A stretch of 64,000 nt of DNA from Chitiniphilus purpureus (GCF_025642115.1 NZ_CP106753.1:3597501-3661500); one strand, 5' to 3'. Numbered from the stretch's first letter, positions 28,004 to 36,548 are shown. Numbers and translations are program-made. The notes: generated from the letters alone by a model not told the origin.

Positions 28004-28066
28004 TCCGCACCGCGTACGGAATCGGCCCCGACCCTGCCGCAAGGCAGCGCCGCATTGCATGTTTCA

Positions 28067-28094
28067 CTTGAAACGCAACGGGCCATCCCCACTT
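28067..28094 (+). promoter_or_regulatory. Sigma-32 (heat-shock) promoter of dnaK
   Basis: CTTGAA at 28067-28072, 14 bases, then CCCCACTT at 28087-28094 fit the RpoH consensus almost exactly. It gives dnaK a heat-shock start separate from the grpE promoter. Confidence 0.87.
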
Positions 28095-28161
28095 TCCGAA
28101 CAAGGTTATTGAATAGGCCGCCGTGCCGGTTGGGCGCGGCGCGAATGAAAGGAATCTGAAA

Positions 28162-30090
28162 ATGGCAAAAATCATCGGTATCGATCTGGGCACCACCAAC
28201 AGCTGTGTGGCCGTCATCGAGAACGGGCAGCCCAAAGTCATCGAAAATGCAGAAGGCGCACGCACCACGCCGTCCATCATTGCCTATCAGGATGACGGCG
28301 AGATCCTGGTCGGCGCGCCGGCCAAGCGCCAGGCGGTGACCAATCCGCGCAACACGCTCTACGCCGTCAAGCGCCTGATCGGCCGCAAGTTCGAAGAGAA
28401 AGAGGTACAGAAGGACATCGACCTGATGCCCTACAGCATCGTCAAGGCGGACAACGGCGATGCCTGGGTGGAAGTGCGCGGCGACAAGAAGGCGCCGCCG
28501 CAGATCAGCGCCGAAGTGCTGCGCAAGATGAAGAAGACCGCCGAGGACTACCTTGGCGAGGAAGTGACCGAAGCCGTGATCACCGTACCGGCCTACTTCA
28601 ACGACAGCCAGCGCCAGGCCACCAAGGATGCCGGCCGCATCGCCGGTCTTGAGGTGAAGCGCATCATCAACGAGCCGACCGCCGCGGCGCTCGCGTTCGG
28701 CATGGACAAGAGCGAGAAGGGCGACCGCAAGATCGCCGTGTATGACCTGGGCGGCGGCACCTTCGACATCTCGATCATCGAGATCGCCGATGTCGATGGC
28801 GACAAGCAGTTCGAAGTGCTGGCCACCAACGGCGATACCTTCCTCGGCGGCGAGGACTTCGACCAACGCCTGATCGATTACATCATCGGCGAGTTCCAGA
28901 AGGATCAGGGCATCGACCTGAAGAAGGACGTGATGGCGCTGCAGCGGCTGAAGGAAGCCGCCGAGAAAGCCAAGATCGAGCTGTCGTCGAGCGCGCAGAC
29001 CGAAGTGAACTTGCCGTACATCACCATGGACGCCACCGGTCCCAAGCACCTGGTGCTGAAGATCACCCGCGCCAAGTTCGAGTCGCTGGTGGACGACCTG
29101 ATCGAACGCTCGATCGAGCCGTGCCGCATCGCGCTGAAGGACGCCGGCCTCAAGGCATCCGACATCGACGACGTGATCCTGGTCGGCGGCCAGACCCGGA
29201 TGCCCAAGGTGCAGGACAAGGTGAAGGAGTTCTTCGGCAAGGAGCCGCGCCGTGATGTGAACCCGGATGAGGCCGTGGCCGTCGGCGCCGCGATCCAGGG
29301 CGCCGTGCTCGGTGGCGATCGCAAGGACGTGCTGCTGCTGGACGTGACCCCGCTGAGCCTGGGCATCGAGACGCTGGGTGGCGTGATGACCAAGCTGATC
29401 CAGAAGAACACCACGATCCCGACCAAGGCATCGCAGGTGTTCTCGACGGCGGATGACAACCAGAGCGCGGTGACCATCCACGTGCTGCAGGGCGAGCGCG
29501 AGAAGGCGGGGGCCAACAAGAGCCTGGGCCAATTCAACCTGACCGACATCCCGCCGGCACCGCGCGGCACGCCGCAGATCGAGGTGACCTTCGACATCGA
29601 CGCCAACGGCATCCTGCATGTGTCGGCCAAGGACAAGGCCACCGGCAAGGAGAACAAGATCAAGATCCAGGCGTCCTCGGGCCTCTCCGAGGAGGAGATC
29701 CAGCGCATGGTGCGCGACGCCGAGCTCAATGCCGAAGAGGACAAGAAGCTCTCCGAGCTGGTCACCGCCCGCAACCAGGGCGACGCGATGATCCACTCGG
29801 TCAGGAAATCGCTGACCGAATTCGGCGACAAGATCGCCGCCGACGAGAAGGCCGCCATCGAGACCGCGATCAGCGAGCTCGAAGCGGTGGTGAAGGGCGA
29901 CGACAAGGACGCGATCGAAGCCAAGACCAACGCACTGATGCAGGCATCGCACAAGCTGGCTGAACAGATGTACGGCCAGCAGGGTGCCGAGGGCGCGGCA
30001 GCCGCCGGGGCCGCCGGCGGCGAGGCCGGCAAGGGCGACGACGGCAATGTGGTCGATGCCGAGTTCACCGAGGTGAAAGAGAACAAGTGA
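28162..30090 (+). CDS. dnaK: Chaperone DnaK (Hsp70)
   Basis: The 642-residue ATP-driven chaperone starts [15 protein letters not shown]. It has the usual ATPase-domain phosphate and adenosine motifs ([10 protein letters not shown] near 195, L-V-G-G-Q-T-R-M-P near 340), the substrate-binding domain ([12 protein letters not shown] near 393) and a Gly/Ala-rich C-terminal tail ending [12 protein letters not shown] 28162 follows AAAGGA. Its TGA stop lies inside the first unit of the heptad array that borders the four-helix-bundle gene, so the insertion reaches exactly to its end. Confidence 0.97.
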   Translation: MAKIIGIDLGTTNSCVAVIENGQPKVIENAEGARTTPSIIAYQDDGEILVGAPAKRQAVTNPRNTLYAVKRLIGRKFEEKEVQKDIDLMPYSIVKADNGDAWVEVRGDKKAPPQISAEVLRKMKKTAEDYLGEEVTEAVITVPAYFNDSQRQATKDAGRIAGLEVKRIINEPTAAALAFGMDKSEKGDRKIAVYDLGGGTFDISIIEIADVDGDKQFEVLATNGDTFLGGEDFDQRLIDYIIGEFQKDQGIDLKKDVMALQRLKEAAEKAKIELSSSAQTEVNLPYITMDATGPKHLVLKITRAKFESLVDDLIERSIEPCRIALKDAGLKASDIDDVILVGGQTRMPKVQDKVKEFFGKEPRRDVNPDEAVAVGAAIQGAVLGGDRKDVLLLDVTPLSLGIETLGGVMTKLIQKNTTIPTKASQVFSTADDNQSAVTIHVLQGEREKAGANKSLGQFNLTDIPPAPRGTPQIEVTFDIDANGILHVSAKDKATGKENKIKIQASSGLSEEEIQRMVRDAELNAEEDKKLSELVTARNQGDAMIHSVRKSLTEFGDKIAADEKAAIETAISELEAVVKGDDKDAIEAKTNALMQASHKLAEQMYGQQGAEGAAAAGAAGGEAGKGDDGNVVDAEFTEVKENK

Positions 30091-30114
30091 GGCGTAAGGA
30101 GTGAGGGGTGAGGC
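30087..30114 (+). repeat. Upstream heptad array, (GTRAGGN)x4
   Basis: Four tandem 7-base units, GTGAGGC, GTAAGGA, GTGAGGG and GTGAGGC, run without gaps from the dnaK stop codon (TGA at 30088-30090) to the GTG start of the next gene (30108). Unit 2 and 3 together supply its ribosome site AAGGAG. The array is an inverted partner of the CCTCACA array at 30473-30500. Confidence 0.9.
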
Positions 30115-30461
30115 GTAAACATCATGACTTGCTGGCGTGGCAGACAGCCATGCGTTTGGTCGAGATGGTCTACGCCTTCACCTCCACGCTTTCACGCGAT
30201 GAAGCTTTCAATCTGACCAGCCAGATGCGACGCGCCGCCGTATCTGTGCCAAGCAATATCGCAGAAGGTGCCGCCCGGATGACTGAAAAGGAATTCGGGC
30301 ATTTTCTTGGTATTGCCCGAGGTTCGCTAAGCGAGCTGGAAACCCAGTATTTGCTGGTGTGCCGGCTAGGTTTGGCTGAGCCCTCTCACGAATTGGAGGA
30401 AGGTTTGAATGAAGTGTTCGGTTTGCTCGGTGGCCTGATACGCTCGCTCAAGCGGGAATAG
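30108..30461 (+). CDS. Four-helix-bundle protein (23S rRNA intervening-sequence / Avd-like family)
   Basis: This 117-residue helical protein belongs to the family often encoded in intervening sequences of 23S rRNA genes and related to the Avd accessory protein of diversity-generating retroelements. Hallmarks are L-L-A-W-Q-T-A-M-R-L-V at residue 8, Q-M-R-R-A-A-V-S-V-P-S-N-I-A-E-G near 39 and R-G-S-L-S-E-L-E-T-Q near 71. Family members form pentameric barrels and may bind nucleic acid; their cellular function is unknown. The start must be GTG 30108, since the next ATG would remove the first motif. By hand count bases 30121-30420 are about 54% G+C, below the neighbours. It sits between dnaK and dnaJ and is bordered by inverted heptad arrays, which points to acquisition as a unit. 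Confidence 0.88.
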   Translation: MRRKHHDLLAWQTAMRLVEMVYAFTSTLSRDEAFNLTSQMRRAAVSVPSNIAEGAARMTEKEFGHFLGIARGSLSELETQYLLVCRLGLAEPSHELEEGLNEVFGLLGGLIRSLKRE

Positions 30462-30472
30462 CAGACGGACCA

Positions 30473-30500
30473 CCTCACACCTCACACCTCACACCTCACA
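30473..30500 (+). repeat. Downstream heptad array, (CCTCACA)x4
   Basis: Four perfect tandem CCTCACA units end 3 bases before the dnaJ ATG. Read on the other strand they are TGTGAGG, inverted relative to the array at 30087-30114. The two could pair in the transcript into a stem of up to 28 bases around the four-helix-bundle gene. The array occupies the place where the dnaJ ribosome site should be. Confidence 0.92.
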
Positions 30501-30503
30501 TAC

Positions 30504-31628
30504 ATGTCCAAAAAAGACTTTTACGACGTCCTCGGTGTCAATCGCGATGCCAGCGACGATGACATCAAGAAGGCCTACCGCAAGCTGGCGATGAAGTACC
30601 ACCCGGACCGCAATCCGGACAGCAAGGAAGCCGAGGAGAAGTTCAAGGAGGCCAAGGAGGCCTACGAGATCCTGTCCGAGCCGCAAAAGCGCGCCGCCTA
30701 CGACCAGTACGGCCACGCCGGGGTCGATCCGCAGGCGGGCGTGGGGGGCGGTTTCGGTGGTGGGGGCTTTGCCGATGCGTTCTCCGACATCTTCGGCGAC
30801 ATCTTCGGCGGTGGCCGCGGCGGTGGCGGTGGGCGCTCCAATGTGTATCGCGGTGCCGACCTGCGTTACAACATGGAAATCACGTTGGAGGAGGCCGCCC
30901 GGGGCATCGAGAAGCAGATCAAGATCCCGTCGCACGAAGAATGCGGCACCTGCCACGGCAGCGGCGCCAAGCCGGGCACCGAAGCCAAGACCTGCCATAC
31001 CTGCGGCGGGCACGGCCAGGTACGCGTCTCGCAAGGCTTCTTCAGCATCCAGCAGACCTGCCCCACCTGCCATGGCAGCGGCAAGTACATCCCCGATCCG
31101 TGCCGCACCTGCGGCGGCAACGGGCGCGTGCAGACGGCCAAGACGCTGGCGGTCAAGATTCCGGCCGGCGTCGATGAAGGCGACCGCATCCGCCTTTCCG
31201 GTGAGGGTGAACCGGGCGTCAACGGCGGCCCGCCGGGCGATCTGTATGTGGTGGTCCACCTCAAGGCGCACGGCGTGTTCGAGCGCGAGGGCAACGACCT
31301 GCATTGCGAGATGCCGATCAGCATCACCGTGGCGGCGCTGGGTGGCGAGATCGAGATCCCGACGCTCGACGGCAAGGCGCGGATCAGTATTCCGGCCGGC
31401 ACGCAGACCGGCCAGGTGTTCCGGCTGCGCAGCAAGGGCATCAAGGGCGTGCGCAGCGCCATCACCGGCGACCTGATGTGCCATGTGGTGGTGGAAACGC
31501 CGGTCAACCTGACCAGTCGCCAGAAGGAACTGCTGAAGGAATTCGAGGAGATCAGCGCCGGCGACGCCGCCAAGCACAACCCGCGCGCCAAGTCCTTCAT
31601 GGACAAGGTGAAGGACTTCTTCTCCTGA
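30504..31628 (+). CDS. dnaJ: Co-chaperone DnaJ (Hsp40)
   Basis: DnaJ delivers substrates to DnaK and triggers its ATPase. The 374-residue type I protein has the J domain with H-P-D near residue 33 and a Gly/Phe-rich linker (G-G-G-F-G-G-G-G-F). Four zinc repeats follow ([32 protein letters not shown]), then C-terminal substrate domains. The gene is intact. Unusually, no Shine-Dalgarno sequence precedes ATG 30504: the 28 bases upstream are CCTCACA repeats. No promoter of its own is evident, so it depends on read-through from dnaK across the inserted gene. Confidence 0.96.
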   Translation: MSKKDFYDVLGVNRDASDDDIKKAYRKLAMKYHPDRNPDSKEAEEKFKEAKEAYEILSEPQKRAAYDQYGHAGVDPQAGVGGGFGGGGFADAFSDIFGDIFGGGRGGGGGRSNVYRGADLRYNMEITLEEAARGIEKQIKIPSHEECGTCHGSGAKPGTEAKTCHTCGGHGQVRVSQGFFSIQQTCPTCHGSGKYIPDPCRTCGGNGRVQTAKTLAVKIPAGVDEGDRIRLSGEGEPGVNGGPPGDLYVVVHLKAHGVFEREGNDLHCEMPISITVAALGGEIEIPTLDGKARISIPAGTQTGQVFRLRSKGIKGVRSAITGDLMCHVVVETPVNLTSRQKELLKEFEEISAGDAAKHNPRAKSFMDKVKDFFS

Positions 31629-31663
31629 CCGGCGCGGCAGCCTCATCCCGCTGAGACGCTTTG

Positions 31664-31692
31664 CATATCGCCCCGCTTCGGGGCGATATGCA
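31664..31692 (+). terminator. Terminator of the dnaK-dnaJ transcript
   Basis: A perfect 12-bp stem (GCATATCGCCCC/GGGGCGATATGC) with loop GCTTC lies 35 bases after the dnaJ stop. The T-run is short (ATTTGTGT), so efficiency may be moderate. Confidence 0.75.
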
Positions 31693-31930
31693 TTTGTGTC
31701 GTCCGATGCCGCATCGCCGTGGGCCGCGACGCCACCAACAGTGATACGCCCCATCCGCATGCAGCGGGTCAGGGCGGCCCAACGGCTCCGGCACCTCGCA
31801 CCTGCCCTGCTCCGCGCACCGCGCACCGCATCGGGGCGCTGTGCTGCGTTCCAGGCTGCGTCGGCAGCAGACGGCAAGGCCGCCTGGCGCGGCAATGTGC
31901 CTCCCCAGGCGGCCTTGCGGCTACAACGCC
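31693..31930. other. Gap between dnaJ and the chitin-binding gene, with a 14-bp-stem inverted repeat
   Basis: The two convergent genes are about 300 bases apart. At 31874-31918, 12 bases past the stop of the minus-strand gene, perfect 14-base arms (GCAAGGCCGCCTGG and its complement) enclose a 17-base loop. It may act as a terminator for that gene despite lacking a T-run. No gene is seen. Confidence 0.6.
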
Positions 31931-32989
31931 CTAGGGCTGCACGTACTGCGGCGTGCCCACCGCATCCGCCCCCATGCGCGCATGATCAAGCAACGTGCTG
32001 GGACGGCACTGATCGCCGATGCACGACCAGACGCTGACGAAGCGCGGCCCTGCCGGCACCTTGGCGGTGCCGCGCAGCAAGGTGGCGGCACTGTTGGTCT
32101 GCAGCACGGTGCCCGCCGGCACCGGGCAGCTGCCGTCCGGCGCACGCACTGGCGGCGGCGGCGGGGGCTGCGTGCCCGAATTCAGCACATCGGTCAGCGC
32201 GGCGTTGTACAGCCGTGCCCCATCCACGTGCACTTCCCAACGCTCCGCAAGCTTGGCCGGTGTCGATGCCTCGGTCGCGACACGGCAATCGGCCGTCACC
32301 CGGTGCGTGTATTGCGTGACCACCTGCGCCTGGTAGTTGAGCGTCAGCTCGCCACCCGCCTTGCTCACCGTCACCGAATACAGACCGGGCAGGGCTCCCA
32401 GGTTGATCTGCCCCGCCGGCGCGTTGCCCAGCAGGTTCCACGCGCCCCAGCCCACCGCCGGCTGCTCGTTCTGCGTCCACCAGCGCGCCTGGAAGAGCTT
32501 GCCGTCGAACAGCACGCGCTCACCGGCCTGATAATTGCGGTTGGCGGACCATGCCGTCGGCAGGGCGCTGCCCTCCTCATACTGCCAGGCGCCCCAGGCC
32601 GAGCCGGGCGCCTCACCGTGCGTCCACCAGCGTGCCTGGTAATTGGCCCCCTGGTAGGACACCCGATCGCCCGCGTTGTACACCTGCGCCGATTGCCACG
32701 GCGCGGCCAGCGGCACCACATCGCTGCCGAAACGGGCGACAAGCTCACTGTCGGAAAGACCGGCAATGGTTCCCCGATAGGCGAAGCGGGCCGCCGTGGG
32801 GCACATGCCCGGCGTCGGCGCCGGGATGAACGGATAGCGCGGGTCCAGCTCGGGCGCGACGACGGGCAGCTTGCCATCGGGGCCGGCCGGCAGTTTGACG
32901 ACCTGCGGCGGTGGCGGCGTGCAGGCCAGTGCCGGGGCGGCCACACCGGCCGTGCAAAGCAGCACGGCCAACAGTTGACTGATTCTCAT
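31931..32989 (-). CDS. Secreted protein with two chitin-binding type-3 (CBM5/12) modules
   Basis: From ATG 32989 (GAGGAG 7 bases upstream) the precursor has 352 residues with a signal peptide ending A-P-A-L-A. Two adjacent modules match CBM5/12: W-Q-S-A-Q-V-Y-N-A-G-D-R-V-S-Y-Q-G-A-N-Y and W-S-A-N-R-N-Y-Q-A-G-E-R-V-L-F-D-G. Each is followed by Q-A-R-W-W-T-x-x-E-x-P and W-G-A-W, the aromatic chitin-binding face. No catalytic domain is recognised; the C-terminal 140 residues have Cys pairs (T-A-D-C-R, G-S-C-P-V, W-S-C-I-G-D-Q-C) after a proline-rich linker. It is probably a chitin-attachment protein. Confidence 0.82.
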   Translation of the reverse strand: MRISQLLAVLLCTAGVAAPALACTPPPPQVVKLPAGPDGKLPVVAPELDPRYPFIPAPTPGMCPTAARFAYRGTIAGLSDSELVARFGSDVVPLAAPWQSAQVYNAGDRVSYQGANYQARWWTHGEAPGSAWGAWQYEEGSALPTAWSANRNYQAGERVLFDGKLFQARWWTQNEQPAVGWGAWNLLGNAPAGQINLGALPGLYSVTVSKAGGELTLNYQAQVVTQYTHRVTADCRVATEASTPAKLAERWEVHVDGARLYNAALTDVLNSGTQPPPPPPVRAPDGSCPVPAGTVLQTNSAATLLRGTAKVPAGPRFVSVWSCIGDQCRPSTLLDHARMGADAVGTPQYVQP

Positions 32990-33288
32990 GAATGCACTCC
33001 TCGAATTATGGTTATCGCGCCATGCATTGAGCATGGGCCAGGTAAGCGTCGATGGCGATCGGCCGGGTGTCAAGGGTCGCGGGCCGCACCCAGCGGGCTG
33101 CAGCGGCAGCGGATGGCATGAACGGTGGTCAACGAGGGGCCGAGCGGCAGCCGCTCCGTGTGATGCGAAGCGCGCCGGCATCGGTGCACAGCAGGCAGGC
33201 CGCCGGCCCTGCCCTCGCCATACCGGCACTGCCGACGGCACCAGTGGGCAACAGGTCACGGTTGATGGGCAGGACGGTGCCGGATGCT

Positions 33289-34062
33289 TCAGCCAAAGCG
33301 ATAGAGGTCCATCGCCAGCGCGCGGTCGCTGACCTTGTCATACAGGCGCCGGGCCGGATCGCCGTGGGCGGCGCCCAGCGCCACGAAGAGCGGCAGCAGA
33401 TGCTCCTCGGTCGGGTGGGCGCGCGCCGCCTGGGGCGCATGACGCCGGTAGTCGAGCAGCGCCTGCCGCTCACCGCGCACCAGGTGGTCATGCATCCACG
33501 CCTGGAAGGGCGCGACATAGTCCAGCGGCTCATCCATTGGATTGAATACATCCTGCAGATTGTGGGTCAGGCTGCCGGAACCGATGATGAGCACCTGCTC
33601 GTCGCGCAGTGCGGCAAGGGCCTGACCCAGCGTCTCGTGCCAGGCTGGGCCTTGCCGCATATCCAACGCCAGCTGCACCACGGGTACGTCCGCCTGCGGA
33701 TACATCACCTGCAGCGGCACCCAGGCGCCGTGATCCAATCCGCGCACCGGATCACTGTGCGCGGCGAACCCATGCTGCCGCAGCAACTGCAGTACCTGCT
33801 CCGCCAGCGCCGGATCACCGGGCGCGGGATACCGCAGCGCATACAGCGCAGGGGGAAAGCCGCGAAAGTCATGGATGGTTTCCGGAGACGGGTGAGCCGT
33901 GACCGCGCTGCCCGGTACATGCCAATGCGCCGATGCAATCAACACCGCACGGACTTGCGGCAGCGAACGGGCCAACTCGTCCCAGCTGCGGCCGACAGCG
34001 CCCGCATCCAGCGCCAGCATCGGTGAGCCATGGGAGATGAACAACGTCGGCAGTCGAGACAT
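33289..34062 (-). CDS. Extradiol ring-cleavage dioxygenase (LigB/DODA family)
   Basis: The 257-residue protein matches the YgiD/4,5-DOPA dioxygenase family. It begins P-T-L-F-I-S-H-G-S-P-M with an iron-binding His, has S-A-H-W-H near residue 45, G-L-D-H-G-A-W-V-P-L near 110 with a second metal His, and G-S-G-S-L-T-H-N-L near 160. Members open catechol-type rings next to the hydroxyls. ATG 34062 is preceded by AAGGAG at 8 bases. It stands alone; the natural substrate is unknown. Confidence 0.88.
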   Translation of the reverse strand: MSRLPTLFISHGSPMLALDAGAVGRSWDELARSLPQVRAVLIASAHWHVPGSAVTAHPSPETIHDFRGFPPALYALRYPAPGDPALAEQVLQLLRQHGFAAHSDPVRGLDHGAWVPLQVMYPQADVPVVQLALDMRQGPAWHETLGQALAALRDEQVLIIGSGSLTHNLQDVFNPMDEPLDYVAPFQAWMHDHLVRGERQALLDYRRHAPQAARAHPTEEHLLPLFVALGAAHGDPARRLYDKVSDRALAMDLYRFG

Positions 34063-34532
34063 GAGACAACTCCTTGTGGCAGTCACGGTAGCGCCAAGCG
34101 GCAAGCGTCCACAGGCGCGCAGGCGATCCGGTCACTGCTGCCCTGCCTATCAGCGTCAGACCACGACTGAGTCGGCACCCCAGGGCAGCAGCAACATTTG
34201 CTTACATATCCAAGCCCGTGGAACAGCCCTGTTTTCCATATCGCGGGCAGTGGCGCAGCAGTTGCGAAAAGTCGACATCGGTGTCCCATGCCGCGCTGGG
34301 ACACCCCGCTTTTCGCCTCTGCCACGCGGTCATCCAATGGGCCTCAATACGCCCGGAAAACCTCCCCATACCATTGATAATAAACAGCTTCATGCCGTTT
34401 ACTTACACCTTGCCGTTCACACCCGCACAGCAGGCATAACCCCGATGTCAACTGAAAGGTGCGCTTGTATTCCAATCCTTTCAGATAATCATGATTTTCT
34501 AATTCATTGAATTCTTATATTCATTGCAGAAA
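34063..34532. other. AT-richer non-coding stretch before the first PEP-CTERM gene
   Basis: No credible gene is seen. Composition shifts toward A+T from about 34360. An inverted repeat CTGAAAGG/CCTTTCAG (arms 34452-34459 and 34477-34484) sits about 50 bases before the promoter of the first PEP-CTERM gene and could be a regulator site. Confidence 0.5.
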
Positions 34533-34582
34533 TTGTAATTCTCCCGCTACGCCTTTAGCATATGCGCGCCGGACAGTCTGGC
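34533..34582 (+). promoter_or_regulatory. Promoter and leader dyad of PEP-CTERM gene 1
   Basis: A -35 TTGTAA (34533-34538), 17 bases, and a -10 TAGCAT (34556-34561) are followed by GCCGGAC-A-GTCTGGC (34568-34582) near the expected start of transcription. The second PEP-CTERM gene has the same -35, spacing, -10 and dyad, which supports these as functional. Confidence 0.7.
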
Positions 34583-34675
34583 CTTAATCCTTTGCATGCG
34601 CGCAATGCAATCCGGCCAGCGCAAGTCGAACAAGAACCGGTTCTTTCAACCTTTCCTTAGATCTTTGGAGCATCA

Positions 34676-35254
34676 ATGCGAACCTTCAAGTTGTCCCTGA
34701 TCGCAGCAGCACTGCTGCTGGCCAGCCAAGCCCAAGCAGCTGTCACGACCATCACCTTCGACGACGTTCCGGGCGCCAACGCCGGCTCGTCGAACAACCA
34801 ACTGGTGGACTACGCCGGCTTCCAATGGAGCAACACCTACGCGCTGCACCAGTCCTACCATCCGGGTTCGGGCTACGACGTCGGCACCGTTTCCGGTGAC
34901 TGGGTCGGCTACACCGCCTGGGCGAGCCCGATCAGCTTCTCCGCAAGCGGCGCCTTCGATTTCTACGGCGGCTACTTCACCTCCGCCTGGGACGACACCC
35001 TGACCGTCAAGATCGCCGGCTTCCGCAATGGCGTCGAGATCTACAGTCAGGACATCGTGGTCAACAATGACTACCCGCAACTGTTCGGCCTGAACTTCCG
35101 CGGCGTCGATCGCGTGTCGTTCACCTCGCTGGGCCAGCACGTGGCCTTCGACAACCTGCAAGTGACCACGCCGGTGCCGGAACCCGAAACCTACGCCCTG
35201 ATGGGCCTGGGCCTCGTCGGCCTGCTGGCTGCCCGCCGCCGCAAGGCCAAGTAA
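34676..35254 (+). CDS. PEP-CTERM secreted protein 1
   Basis: The 192-residue precursor has a signal peptide ending A-S-Q-A-Q-A and a beta-rich domain (T-I-T-F-D-D-V-P near residue 24, F-D-F-Y-G-G-Y-F-T-S-A-W, V-A-F-D-N-L). It ends with a classic sorting signal: V-P-E-P-E-T-Y-A-L-M-G-L-G-L-V-G-L-L and A-R-R-R. PEP-CTERM proteins are cut and attached by an exosortase and usually accompany exopolysaccharide or biofilm formation. It is nearly identical to the gene 700 bases downstream in the signal, core and tail. No exosortase is in the window. Confidence 0.9.
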   Translation: MRTFKLSLIAAALLLASQAQAAVTTITFDDVPGANAGSSNNQLVDYAGFQWSNTYALHQSYHPGSGYDVGTVSGDWVGYTAWASPISFSASGAFDFYGGYFTSAWDDTLTVKIAGFRNGVEIYSQDIVVNNDYPQLFGLNFRGVDRVSFTSLGQHVAFDNLQVTTPVPEPETYALMGLGLVGLLAARRRKAK

Positions 35255-35269
35255 TCCGCCTGCGGTACC

Positions 35270-35301
35270 TGCAGACACCCGCCACCCGGCGGGTGTCTGC
35301 A
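35270..35301 (+). terminator. Terminator of PEP-CTERM gene 1
   Basis: A perfect 14-bp stem (TGCAGACACCCGCC and its complement) with loop ACCC lies 15 bases after the stop codon. It has no T-run, unlike the copy behind gene 2. Confidence 0.75.
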
Positions 35302-35797
35302 ATCCGGTCCCTGTGCCGGTTTTCCTGCCCGCGCACCACCAGCACTGATGTGTACCCGCAATCCCTTCGGGCACGCATCGCGCCTTGCACCATTCCATCA
35401 CCTGACGCACTGCAGTATCCGTCTGGGCTGCCCACCGATGCCCTCCAGCAGGAGCCCTATCCTGCCCCGTTGCCCATCCCCATTGGGCATCACCCATCAC
35501 CCAGTCAGCCTTGCGCTGACGTGAATGGGACGATGGACCAGGACTTGCTCTGGATTGCGCCAGCGGCTGTCAAACCAAGGTGGCCCGATCCCAAGCCTTG
35601 GTCGACGACAGACGGTTTGACAAAAATTGCATCCATCGTAATTCCGGCCTTCTGCGTCAGGGGCTTATATCCCGGAACAGCAGTGGCTCACTATGAACCG
35701 GGCGTCAGTGAGGTGCCCGCTTTATATCGCCATGCCATCGGACTGCAACAAAGTCTGTCTTAAAACTGCAATGTTAAATTTCTACCAAGCAATATTT
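35302..35797. other. Intergenic region with a compound inverted repeat
   Basis: This 500-base gap lies between the PEP-CTERM paralogues. At 35568-35622 outer arms TGTCAAACC/GGTTTGACA enclose inner arms CCAAGG/CCTTGG. An open frame of about 156 codons crosses it, but it has no ribosome site and unlikely composition, so I do not call a gene. Confidence 0.5.
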
Positions 35798-35859
35798 TTG
35801 TTGCAACAATTGTAATTATCCGCAGACACATCTAGCATGTGCGGGCCGGATAGTCTGGC
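35798..35859 (+). promoter_or_regulatory. Promoter, palindrome and leader dyad of PEP-CTERM gene 2
   Basis: A perfect palindrome TTGTTGCAACAA (35798-35809) abuts the -35 TTGTAA (35810-35815). The spacer is 17 bases, the -10 is TAGCAT (35833-35838), and the dyad GCCGGAT-A-GTCTGGC follows at 35845-35859. Gene 1 has the related TTGCA-AATTGTAA without the full palindrome. Confidence 0.7.
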
Positions 35860-35953
35860 CCTGACTGTTGTCCGGTTTCGGACACCGTCCGGGTCAACGC
35901 AGTATGAAATAACACCGGCACTTCTAGCTTCTTTCCCAAACTTTGGAGCTCAC

Positions 35954-36532
35954 ATGCGAACCTTCAAGTTGTCCTTGATCGCAGCCGCCCTGCTGCTGGC
36001 CAGCCAAGCGCAAGCCGCAGTCACCACGCTGACCTTTGACGATGTCCCCGGTGCCAATCCCGGTACCAATCTGAACGCGCTCGGCAACTACGGCGGCTTT
36101 ACTTGGGACAACACCTACGCCCTGCACCAGTCCTACCACCCGGGTTCGGGCTACGACCGTGGCGCGGTTTCCGGCGAATGGGTTGCCTACACCGCCTATG
36201 CCAACCCGATCAGCTTCTCGGCAGGCAACGCCTTCGACTTCTACGGTGGCTACTTCACCTCGGCCTGGGACAGCTCGCTGACCGTCAAGATCGCCGGCTT
36301 CCGCAATGGCGTCGAGATCTACAGCCAGGACATCGTGCTGAACAACCAGTATCCGCAGCTGTTCGGCCTGAACTTCCGCGGCGTGGACAAGGTTTCGTTC
36401 ACTTCGCTGGGCCAGCACGTGGCCTTCGACAACCTGCAAGTGACCACGCCGGTACCGGAACCCGAAACCTACGCCCTGATGGGCCTGGGTCTCGTGGGCC
36501 TGATGGCTGCACGCCGCCGCAAGGCCAAGTAA
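35954..36532 (+). CDS. PEP-CTERM secreted protein 2 (tandem paralogue)
   Basis: The 192-residue precursor has the same length and plan as PEP-CTERM protein 1: identical signal peptide through A-A-V-T-T, T-F-D-D-V-P-G-A-N, F-D-F-Y-G-G-Y-F-T-S-A-W and the tail P-V-P-E-P-E-T-Y-A-L-M-G-L-G. Differences cluster at residues about 34-65 (N-P-G-T-N-L-N-A-L-G against N-A-G-S-S-N-N-Q-L). It starts at ATG 35954 after TTGGAG; the longer upstream frame runs through the promoter. It has its own promoter and terminator, so the two paralogues are separate transcripts from a duplicated cassette. Confidence 0.9.
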   Translation: MRTFKLSLIAAALLLASQAQAAVTTLTFDDVPGANPGTNLNALGNYGGFTWDNTYALHQSYHPGSGYDRGAVSGEWVAYTAYANPISFSAGNAFDFYGGYFTSAWDSSLTVKIAGFRNGVEIYSQDIVLNNQYPQLFGLNFRGVDKVSFTSLGQHVAFDNLQVTTPVPEPETYALMGLGLVGLMAARRRKAK

Positions 36533-36548
36533 TCCGCCTGCGGTTATC

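Noticed and set aside
27943-29952. Minus-strand open frame of about 669 codons opposite dnaK
   Set aside because: Antisense open frames over dnaK are a known coding artefact in GC-rich genomes; no start signal or family match.
30473-30500. Short tandem repeats as a CRISPR array
   Set aside because: Units are 7 bases with no spacers and no cas genes are present.
34581-34600. Sigma-54 promoter before PEP-CTERM gene 1 (TGGCC with TTTGCA)
   Set aside because: The GG and GC are 12 bases apart instead of 10, and the second paralogue has no GC at the equivalent place; the sigma-70-type pair is conserved in both.
35293-35763. Plus-strand open frame of about 156 codons between the PEP-CTERM genes
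   Set aside because: It begins inside the terminator of gene 1, has no ribosome site and no recognisable protein features.
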